Assembly (NCBI GenBank): GCA_035456985.1
Contig: DATICE010000114.1
Location: 1-5,245 of the forward strand
DNA length: 5,245 bases
From: SG8-41 sp035456985
GTDB lineage: Bacteria; Pseudomonadota; Gammaproteobacteria; Burkholderiales; SG8-41
Reading direction: 5' to 3'
Positions 1-5,245 of the stretch are shown here, piece after piece. A program made the translations under genes and the position numbers. Position 1 is the first letter of the stretch. Each line of letters opens with the position of its first letter. Under the pieces are notes generated by a model that did no database searches, was not told the origin of the DNA, and was given only the letters and a program-made list of their open reading frames with translations.

Positions 1-1
1 A

Positions 2-901
2 CAGGCGTGGCCCACGCGCACGGTGCAGTTCGTCGTGGCGTACACGCCGGGCACCGGCGCCGATATCCTTGCGCGCGCGTTCGGGCCGAAGCTTGCGGAG
101 CGCTGGAAGGTCAGCGTCGTCACGGAAAACCGGGTGGGCGCGACCGGCACCATCGCGACCGCTTACGTCGCGAAAGCCGCACCCGACGGCCACACGCTGC
201 TGTTCGTCGCCACTGCGTTCGGCACGACACCGGCGCTGCGCCCCGATCTGCCCTTCGATCCCATAAAGAGCTTCGCCCCGGTGTCCCTCATTGCCACCAG
301 CGGGCTGGGCGTGGTGGTCCACCCGCAGCTGCCGGTGAACTCGTTGAAGGACCTCATCAATCTCGCCAAACGACGGCCCGGGGAACTTCATTATTCCTCG
401 CCCGGCAACGGCGGGCCTCAGCATCTGGCCATGGAGCTGCTCAAGCTCGAGACCGGAATCAATATCGTGCACGTGCCGTACAAAGGTTTCACCGGCGCGA
501 TCACCGACGTGATGGCAGGGCACGTGCAGGCGATGGTCGCGGCAATGCAGAGCGCGCACCCGTACGTGGCGAGCGGCAGGTTGCGCATGCTGGCCGTGAT
601 GACCGGGGAGCGTTCGGCCGCATTTCCCGGCGTCCCGACGATGAAGGAGGCGGGCTTCCCCAGTCTCGAGGTCTATACCTGGTATGGCACGTTCGCGCCG
701 GCCGGCACGCCCACGTCGGCGGTGGCTCGGATCAATGCGGACATCAGCGCGTTGCTCCAGCAGCCCGACATTCGCAAGCTGCTCGCCAGCCAGGGAATGA
801 ACCCCGCCGGCGGCCCCGCTTCGCGGCTCGAGAATCTGGTGAAGGCCGAGCTTTTGCGCTGGGATCGGGTGGTCAAGGCGGCGAAGATCAAGGCCGACTG
901 A
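2..901 (+). CDS. Bug/TctC-family periplasmic solute-binding protein (5' partial)
   Basis: This is a tripartite tricarboxylate transporter substrate-binding protein of the Bug family, which captures small carboxylates in the periplasm. The frame is open to the left edge, and 299 residues are visible. The first ones (QAWPTRTVQF) match the usual start of the mature protein, so only the signal peptide and true start codon are missing; the GTG at position 23 is internal. Family landmarks are PGTGAD (visible residues 16-21, ligand loop), ENRVGATG (42-49), PDGHT (61-65), LPFDP, VPYKG (158-162) and FPGVPTMKEAGFP. The ligand loop departs from the common PGG(S/T)(T/S)D form. The stop TGA shares its last base with the ATG of the UbiD-family gene, implying co-transcription and a related substrate. 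No TctA/TctB membrane genes are visible, so it looks like an orphan binding protein. Family assignment is very secure; the ligand is unknown. Confidence 0.95.
   Translation, partial: QAWPTRTVQFVVAYTPGTGADILARAFGPKLAERWKVSVVTENRVGATGTIATAYVAKAAPDGHTLLFVATAFGTTPALRPDLPFDPIKSFAPVSLIATSGLGVVVHPQLPVNSLKDLINLAKRRPGELHYSSPGNGGPQHLAMELLKLETGINIVHVPYKGFTGAITDVMAGHVQAMVAAMQSAHPYVASGRLRMLAVMTGERSAAFPGVPTMKEAGFPSLEVYTWYGTFAPAGTPTSAVARINADISALLQQPDIRKLLASQGMNPAGGPASRLENLVKAELLRWDRVVKAAKIKAD
890..893 (+). promoter_or_regulatory. Possible Shine-Dalgarno for the UbiD-family gene
   Basis: AAGG lies 7 bases before the ATG at 901, inside the last codons of the upstream binding-protein gene. It is only a four-base match to the anti-Shine-Dalgarno, but the spacing is good and no better candidate is nearby. 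Translation may also rely on coupling through the TGATG overlap. It supports the chosen start without proving it. Confidence 0.35.
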
Positions 902-2538
902 TGGAAAAGAAATCCCGGGGCTACGCCGACCTGCATGAGCACCTTGCCGCGCTGAAGAAAGCAGGGCTTCTGCTCACCATCGACCGGCCGATCGACAAGG
1001 ACGCGGTGTTGCACCCCCTGGTGCGCTGGCAATACGTGGGCGGGATCGAGGAGCACGAGCGCAAGGCGTTTCTCTTCACGAATGTCGTCGACGGTCGCGG
1101 CCGCAAATACCGGTTCCCCGTAGTGGTCGGCGCCTACGCCGGCAACCGCGCGATTTATTGCGTCGGCATGCGCGCGCAGCCCGAGGAGGTCCAGCCCAAG
1201 TGGGACCACGCCATCGCGAACCCCGTCAAGCCGCGAGTCGTCACGAAGGCGCCGTGTCAGGAAATCGTGATCAAGGGTGCAGCGCTGAAGGGGGAGGGCA
1301 ACGGGCTCGACAGTCTGCCGATCCCGGTGTCGACGCCGGGCTTCGACAGCGCGCCCACCTTGACGGCAACCAACGTCATCACGAAGGACCCGGAGAGCGG
1401 CGTCCAGAACCACGGCACCTATCGTGCCGGGCTCAAGGCCCCCGACCGCTGCGTGATCCGGATGGCGACGCGCGTGGGCGGAGCGGGCGGCTATCGGCAT
1501 TATCTCAAGCATCAGAAGCGCGGCGACAAGACCATGCCGTGCGCGATCGTGCTCGGCGCGCCGCCCTGCGTCGCGTTCGTCGCGCCGATGAAGCTGCCGC
1601 TCGACCTCGACGAGATCGGCGTCGCGGGCGCCGTTGCCGGCCGGCCTATCAATGTCGTGCGCGCACGCACCGTGGACCTGCTGGTGCCGGCTGAAGCCGA
1701 GATCGTGATCGAGGGCTTGATCGACACCGAGCATCTCGAGCCCGAGGGCCCGTTCGGCGAATCGCACGGGCACATCGCGCCCGAGGAATTCAACATGCCG
1801 ATGCGGGTGACCGCCATCACCCACCGCAAGGATGCGATCGTCGCCTCCTATTTGAGCCAGGTGACGCCGAGCGAGTCGAGCGCGATCAAGCGCGTCTCGT
1901 ATGAGCCGATGTTTCTCTCGCACCTGCGCAACACCCTGGGCATCCGCGGCGTCAGGCGGGTGACGCTGCACGAGCGCATGACGGCGCTCCGCCGCATCGC
2001 CATCGTGACGGTGGAGAAGGGGACGCCGCGCAGCGAGATCTGGCGCGCGCTGACCGGCGCCTCCAGCTTCAAGGCCGACTGCGGCAAGATCTGCATCGCG
2101 GTCAACGAGGACATCGATCCCGACAACTCCGATGCGCTCATGTGGGCGATCGCCTTCCGAATGGATCCGTCTACCGATCTCCAGGTACTCAACTATCGGA
2201 GTCCCGGGCACGGGCCGGAGCGCGAGCACGAGGCCGACCGCGAGGACGCGACGCTCCTGATGGATGCCACCATGAAGGAAGACCTGCCGCCGCTTGCGCT
2301 GCCGCGACAGGAGTACATGGAGCGGGCGCGCAAGGTCTGGGAGGAGCTCGGACTGCCCAGGCTCCGCCCGCAGTCGCCGTGGTTCAGCTCGCCCGCGGGA
2401 GCCGACTGGCCGCCGCAGTGGGAGGAGGCGGCGAAGCGCGCGGCGTCCGGACGTTACCTGGACAACGGCCGCGTCAGCGAGAAGCAGCGGCGCAAGGGCC
2501 TCAAGCCGGAAACGCGTGTCCGGCCCGAAAAGAAATAA
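901..2538 (+). CDS. UbiD-family prenylated-FMN (de)carboxylase
   Basis: This is a UbiD-superfamily enzyme of 545 residues, which uses prenylated FMN to decarboxylate (or carboxylate) aromatic or alpha,beta-unsaturated acids in the cytoplasm. By hand alignment with E. coli UbiD and Aspergillus Fdc1, the NxGxYR motif is NHGTYR (N170 metal ligand, R175 catalytic), the second acidic metal ligand is E238 in DLDEIGVAG, and EGPFGE gives E282 and E287. The catalytic Glu-Arg-Glu set is therefore complete. GGAGGYRHY (193-201) is the cofactor-loop region. MDPSTD lies in the C-terminal domain, followed by a longer tail (about 492-545) that is Trp-rich and then very basic. The protein is longer than E. 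coli UbiD (about 497 residues). The ATG overlaps the stop of the upstream Bug gene by one base. It is probably catabolic rather than the ubiquinone-pathway UbiD, given sequence and context, so no symbol is assigned. No ubiX-type prenyltransferase gene is in the window. The substrate is unknown. Confidence 0.93.
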   Translation: MEKKSRGYADLHEHLAALKKAGLLLTIDRPIDKDAVLHPLVRWQYVGGIEEHERKAFLFTNVVDGRGRKYRFPVVVGAYAGNRAIYCVGMRAQPEEVQPKWDHAIANPVKPRVVTKAPCQEIVIKGAALKGEGNGLDSLPIPVSTPGFDSAPTLTATNVITKDPESGVQNHGTYRAGLKAPDRCVIRMATRVGGAGGYRHYLKHQKRGDKTMPCAIVLGAPPCVAFVAPMKLPLDLDEIGVAGAVAGRPINVVRARTVDLLVPAEAEIVIEGLIDTEHLEPEGPFGESHGHIAPEEFNMPMRVTAITHRKDAIVASYLSQVTPSESSAIKRVSYEPMFLSHLRNTLGIRGVRRVTLHERMTALRRIAIVTVEKGTPRSEIWRALTGASSFKADCGKICIAVNEDIDPDNSDALMWAIAFRMDPSTDLQVLNYRSPGHGPEREHEADREDATLLMDATMKEDLPPLALPRQEYMERARKVWEELGLPRLRPQSPWFSSPAGADWPPQWEEAAKRAASGRYLDNGRVSEKQRRKGLKPETRVRPEKK

Positions 2539-2541
2539 CCC
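2539..2541. other. Tail-to-tail junction of two convergent gene groups
   Basis: Only CCC separates the TAA of the plus-strand UbiD-family gene from the TAA (TTA on the plus strand) of the minus-strand sirtuin gene. No GC-rich hairpin followed directly by a T run is seen for either direction. Any terminator must lie inside the opposing gene, or termination must be factor-dependent. Confidence 0.9.
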
Positions 2542-3288
2542 TTATCCAGGCAGCTGCCGCAGCAGCCGCCTCATGGTTTCTCCGATCGGCTCCCGGATCA
2601 CGATATCGGCGATCGCGTCGAGCGGCGTCGGTTGCGCGTTCACGATCACCAGTCTCGCACCGGACTGCTTGGCGAGCACCGGGAAGGACGCCGCCGGCTC
2701 GACGACGAGAGAAGACCCGATCGAGATATAGAGATCGGCTTTGAGCGTCGCCTCGGTCGCGAGGCGCATCTCCTTCTCCGGCATGCTCTGGCCGAAGGAG
2801 ATGGTGCGGGCTTTGATCGGGCCGCGACAGGCGTCGCATTCCGGGGCTTCGTCGCCTTTTTCCACGCGCTCCACGATGACGGGGGTCGGCCACTCCTTGC
2901 CGCAATGCTGGCAGGCGGCAAAGCGGTTGGTGCCGTGCAGCTCGATGACGTTCTGGTTGCCCGCATCGAGGTGCAACCCGTCGATGTTCTGCGTAATGAC
3001 AGCCGTGATGTGGCCCCGGCGCTGCAGCTCGGTGATGACGAGGTGCCCGTCGTTGGGCTTCGCATCCCCGCAGCGATGGAACATTCGCACCCCGCGCTGC
3101 CACGCACGCACCCGCGCCTCGCGGCTCGCCATGAAGTCCTGGTAGTAGACCGGCGTTTCGGTGTTCCAGACGCCTTGCGGGCCGCGGTAATCGGGGATGC
3201 CGCTCTCCGTACTGATGCCCGCGCCGGTGAACGCTACGCCGCGCTCCGCGTCACGCACGAGCCTGCCGAATTCGATCAGCTTTTCCAC
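2542..3288 (-). CDS. Sir2-family NAD-dependent protein deacylase (sirtuin)
   Basis: This is a sirtuin of 248 residues, a normal bacterial length, which removes acetyl or other acyl groups from lysine in the cytoplasm using NAD. Visible motifs in order are TGAGIS (21-26) and GIPDYRGPQGVW (30-41) for NAD binding, TQNIDGLH (99-106), catalytic His118 in ELHGT, a four-Cys zinc site (C126, C129, C151, C154), SFGQSMPE (164-171), GSSLVVEPA and IVNAQPTPLD. The start is a GTG at 3288-3286, giving 20 residues before TGAGIS. The open frame continues upstream, but only inside the dioxygenase gene and without a plausible start, and no clear Shine-Dalgarno is seen, so the exact start is moderate confidence. 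It begins 23 bases after the dioxygenase stop and is probably the last gene of that operon. At the acyl-specificity site, CobB/SIRT5 Tyr-x-x-Arg aligns with Met53-x-x-Arg56. It could regulate an acyl-CoA synthetase elsewhere; no such target is in view. Confidence 0.94.
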   Translation of the reverse strand: MEKLIEFGRLVRDAERGVAFTGAGISTESGIPDYRGPQGVWNTETPVYYQDFMASREARVRAWQRGVRMFHRCGDAKPNDGHLVITELQRRGHITAVITQNIDGLHLDAGNQNVIELHGTNRFAACQHCGKEWPTPVIVERVEKGDEAPECDACRGPIKARTISFGQSMPEKEMRLATEATLKADLYISIGSSLVVEPAASFPVLAKQSGARLVIVNAQPTPLDAIADIVIREPIGETMRRLLRQLPG

Positions 3289-3311
3289 TGCAGGCGGTGA
3301 CGACTGACGAT
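3289..3311 (-). other. Short spacer between dioxygenase and sirtuin genes
   Basis: The 23-base gap between the TAG of the dioxygenase gene and the GTG of the sirtuin gene holds no recognisable promoter, hairpin or strong Shine-Dalgarno. This fits translation of the sirtuin by coupling from the upstream gene, at probably low efficiency given the GTG start. Confidence 0.5.
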
Positions 3312-4340
3312 CTACGAGCCGCTCTCTTCGCGCCAGAAGCCGAGCGCCTCCTGCGCCGCGCGGTCGGAATAGCTGAACAGTACGCAGTCCGTCTCGGCCG
3401 CGAGCCGGCAGTATTCCCACGAGGGGACGACGAACACGTCGTGCGGCAGGAAGTCGAAACACGTCTCGCCGATCACGGCGCTGCCGCGCCCTTCGACGAC
3501 GCAGTAAATCGCGCCGTCGGTGCTGCGCGTGCGGGTCCCGTCGTAGCCCTTCGGCAGCCATTGCATGAAGACCGCCATGGTGGGGAATGGGTGGCCGCCG
3601 GTGGCGGGATTCGCATAGCGCAGCTTGAATCCGTGCGCCGGATGCGGGTCGCCGCCTCGGGCGATCAACTCCAGCGCCTCGCGAGTGCGGTCGTAGGGAT
3701 ACGACAGCACCGGCGATGCCGCGCCCCTGGGGCGGTATTCGAGGGGCAGCAGGTTCGCGCCGAAGCGCGCGCCGGCGTCGCCCACCACCCGCGTCACGGG
3801 CTGGGTCTCCTGGGGATACTCCTCGCGGAAATGCGCGCCGAACAGGTTCGCGAACGCGAGATCGAGGCCGTCGAGCCACACGACCGGCTCCGAGCCCACG
3901 TTTCCGTGGTCATGCCAATACCAGTTTGGGGTCGTCACGAAGTCGCCCGGCCTCATCATGACGCGCTCGCCTTCCACGGCGGTATAGGCGCCTTCGCCTT
4001 CGACGATGAAGCGCAACGCGTTCGGCGCGTGGCGGTGCGTGCGCGCGATCTCGCCGGGCAGGATCACCTGCAGTCCGGCGTAGAGCGTCGTGGTGGCGAA
4101 CGTGGTCCCCTTCAGTGCGGGGTTCTCGAGCATGAGGACGCGGCGCTCGGCCTCCTGGGTGGTGATCAGCTCGGCGGCGCGCATGAGGTACGGCTGCACG
4201 TCGCGCCAGTGCCAGATGACCGGCTGCGCGGCAGTTCCGGGCTTCAACCGCATCACCCGCTCCCACAGCGGCCTCATGTTGAGCTGCGCGATCTCGCTCG
4301 AGAGCCGCGCCCGGTTCGGATTTGTCGCCGCCGTCGTCAT
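3312..4340 (-). CDS. Bicupin ring-cleaving dioxygenase, gentisate/salicylate/1-hydroxy-2-naphthoate type
   Basis: This is a 342-residue bicupin of the gentisate 1,2-dioxygenase family, Fe(II) enzymes that open the aromatic ring between the carboxyl- and hydroxyl-bearing carbons. The N-terminal cupin carries THRHAPNALRF (His102, His104), the EGEGAYT turn, PGDFVTTPNW and WHDHGN (His143). The 2- and 41-residue spacings match the iron ligands of E. coli GDO (104, 106, 145). The second cupin (about 252-342) keeps its fold motifs (IYCVVEGRG, VPSW, REE end) but lacks His at the usual ligand positions. Gly89 and Tyr87 align with SDO positions 106 and 104, so substrates other than gentisate are possible. 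The ATG at 4340-4338 lies 2 bases after the stop of the upstream binding-protein gene, and the MTTAAT start agrees with family length. The open frame continues upstream, but that part overlaps the binding-protein gene and is not used. The family is secure; the substrate is open. Confidence 0.92.
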   Translation of the reverse strand: MTTAATNPNRARLSSEIAQLNMRPLWERVMRLKPGTAAQPVIWHWRDVQPYLMRAAELITTQEAERRVLMLENPALKGTTFATTTLYAGLQVILPGEIARTHRHAPNALRFIVEGEGAYTAVEGERVMMRPGDFVTTPNWYWHDHGNVGSEPVVWLDGLDLAFANLFGAHFREEYPQETQPVTRVVGDAGARFGANLLPLEYRPRGAASPVLSYPYDRTREALELIARGGDPHPAHGFKLRYANPATGGHPFPTMAVFMQWLPKGYDGTRTRSTDGAIYCVVEGRGSAVIGETCFDFLPHDVFVVPSWEYCRLAAETDCVLFSYSDRAAQEALGFWREESGS

Positions 4341-4342
4341 GG

Positions 4343-5245
4343 TCAGTTTGCCTGGATGTTCGCGATCCGCGCCACCTCGTTCCACTTCGCGATCTCGACC
4401 TTGATGATCTGCCCGAATTCCCGCGGCGAGTTGCCGACCGCTTCCAGGCCGTCGCGCAGCAGCAGCGCCTTGATGTCCTGGCTCTGTACTGCTCCTGCAG
4501 ACTCCTTGTTGAGCCTTGACAGGACCTTCTGCGGCAGGCCGGCCGGCGCCAGGAATCCCACCCACGAGGCGTGCTCGTAGCCCGGCACCCCGGCTTCGGC
4601 GATGGTGGGATACTCGGGCGCCGCGACGGAGCGCTTCGCGGTCGTGACCGCGAGCGCCCGCAGCCTGCCGCCCCGGATGTGCGGAATAGCCGTGGAGATC
4701 GTCGCGAAATAGAGCTGGATCTGGCCGCCCAGCAACGCCGTCATGCCGGGCGCGCCTCCCTTGTACGGGATGCTGACCATCTTGATTCGCGTCATGTGCA
4801 TGAACAGCTCGCCGGCCATGTGGGTGCTGGTCGCGATTCCGCTGATGCCGTAATTGAGCGCGCCCGGCTTGGACTTGGCGAGTGCGATGAACTCCTTCAC
4901 GGAAGTCGCCGGCACCGAGGGATGCAGTACCAGGATGTGGGGCAGCGTCACCAGCTGGGTGACCGGCGTGAAGTCGCGAACGGGGTCGAACGGGAGCTTC
5001 TTGCGCACGGCCGGATTGATCGTGAATGACGCGGCGACGGCAAGCACCGTGTGGCCGTCGGGCGTGGCTTTTGCCACCATGTCCGTACCATTGATGCTGC
5101 CGGCGCCCGGCCTGTTGTCCACGATCACGTTCTGCCCCAGCGACTCGGTCAGGCGCTGAGCAACCGCACGCGCCACCAGATCGGTCGAGCCGCCCGGGCT
5201 CTGCGGCACGACCACTCGCACCGGCCGCTCGGGATACTGCTGCGC
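4343..5245 (-). CDS. Bug/TctC-family periplasmic solute-binding protein (5' partial)
   Basis: This is a second Bug/TctC-type periplasmic binding protein, 300 residues visible. The frame is open through the right edge. The first visible residues (AQQYPERPVRVVV) look like the end of a signal peptide and the start of the mature chain, so only the leader and start codon are outside; the GTG at 5221-5219 is internal. Family landmarks are PGGSTD (visible residues 17-22, ligand loop), DNRPGAG (43-49), TPDGHT (61-66), LPFDPVRDFTPV, IPYKGG, YPTIAEAGVPGY and LAPAGLP. It keeps the canonical PGG(S/T)(T/S)D loop, unlike its plus-strand counterpart, so the two are diverged paralogs rather than a recent duplication. 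It stands first in the visible part of an operon with the dioxygenase and sirtuin, which suggests that it binds the dioxygenase substrate or a precursor. No TctA/TctB genes are visible. Confidence 0.95.
   Translation of the reverse strand, partial: AQQYPERPVRVVVPQSPGGSTDLVARAVAQRLTESLGQNVIVDNRPGAGSINGTDMVAKATPDGHTVLAVAASFTINPAVRKKLPFDPVRDFTPVTQLVTLPHILVLHPSVPATSVKEFIALAKSKPGALNYGISGIATSTHMAGELFMHMTRIKMVSIPYKGGAPGMTALLGGQIQLYFATISTAIPHIRGGRLRALAVTTAKRSVAAPEYPTIAEAGVPGYEHASWVGFLAPAGLPQKVLSRLNKESAGAVQSQDIKALLLRDGLEAVGNSPREFGQIIKVEIAKWNEVARIANIQAN

Noticed and set aside
7..900. The UbiD frame stays open upstream of 901, which could suggest a much longer N-terminal fusion.
   Set aside because: That part overlaps the clearly coding Bug gene in another frame and translates to low-complexity Arg/His/Gly-rich sequence. 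The ATG at 901 fits family length.
889..2081. Direct repeat CAAGGCCGACTG at 889-900 and 2070-2081.
   Set aside because: It is a twelve-base match within two coding regions, both encoding Lys-Ala-Asp in a codon-biased genome. It is probably chance.
673..2229. A 518-codon open frame on the minus strand opposite the UbiD-family gene and the end of the first binding-protein gene.
   Set aside because: It is Arg/His/Ala/Asp-rich, has no family resemblance and lies antisense to a strongly supported gene. Long antisense frames are expected in high-GC coding DNA.
2549..2558. Perfect 10-base palindrome GGCAGCTGCC near the convergent junction.
   Set aside because: It has no loop, is short, lies in the sirtuin coding sequence and is explained by GC-rich Leu/Arg/Gln codons. 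There is no support for an operator role.
3289..3879. The sirtuin frame stays open far upstream, suggesting a 445-residue fusion.
   Set aside because: The extra part is an off-frame, Arg-rich reading of the dioxygenase gene. The GTG at 3288 gives a normal sirtuin length.
3297..4580. A 427-codon plus-strand open frame opposite the dioxygenase gene.
   Set aside because: It is a shadow of the minus-strand gene with no recognisable domain; the minus-strand frame carries the complete bicupin motifs.
1..5245. Search for CRISPR arrays, tRNA, rRNA, insertion sequences, phage or toxin-antitoxin genes.
   Set aside because: The window is fully occupied by five metabolic genes. No repeats, RNA motifs or mobile-element signatures were found by eye.

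Overview
The window is a compact, high-GC stretch that is almost entirely protein-coding. It holds five genes in two convergent groups. The organism is most likely a betaproteobacterium, probably Burkholderiales (Bordetella/Variovorax-like or an uncultured relative). The reasons are two separate Bug/TctC-family periplasmic binding proteins without transporter membrane genes, a hallmark expansion of that group, strong G/C preference at third codon positions, and overlapping or tightly packed genes. No RNA gene, mobile element, CRISPR array or long intergenic region is visible.

Plus strand (2-2538): a Bug/TctC binding protein, cut at the left edge, overlaps by one base (TGATG) the start of a UbiD-family prenylated-FMN (de)carboxylase of 545 residues with its Glu-Arg-Glu catalytic set intact.

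Minus strand (5245 down to 2542): a second Bug/TctC binding protein, cut at the right edge near its signal peptide, is followed after 2 bases by a bicupin ring-cleaving dioxygenase of the gentisate/salicylate/1-hydroxy-2-naphthoate type (342 residues). After 23 more bases comes a sirtuin (Sir2) NAD-dependent protein deacylase of 248 residues. The two groups meet tail to tail with only 3 bases between stop codons.

Read together, each group pairs a candidate periplasmic sensor or uptake protein for an organic acid with an enzyme acting on aromatic or unsaturated carboxylic acids: a decarboxylase on one strand and a ring-opening dioxygenase on the other. This suggests a small aromatic-acid catabolic locus; the actual substrates are not determined by the sequence. 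The sirtuin as the last gene of the dioxygenase group is the least expected member. Points worth a second look are SDO-like rather than GDO-like active-site positions in the dioxygenase, replaced metal-ligand positions in its second cupin, non-CobB residues at the sirtuin acyl-specificity site, and a His-to-Arg change near the UbiD cofactor site. All families are known; I do not see a clearly new type of system here.
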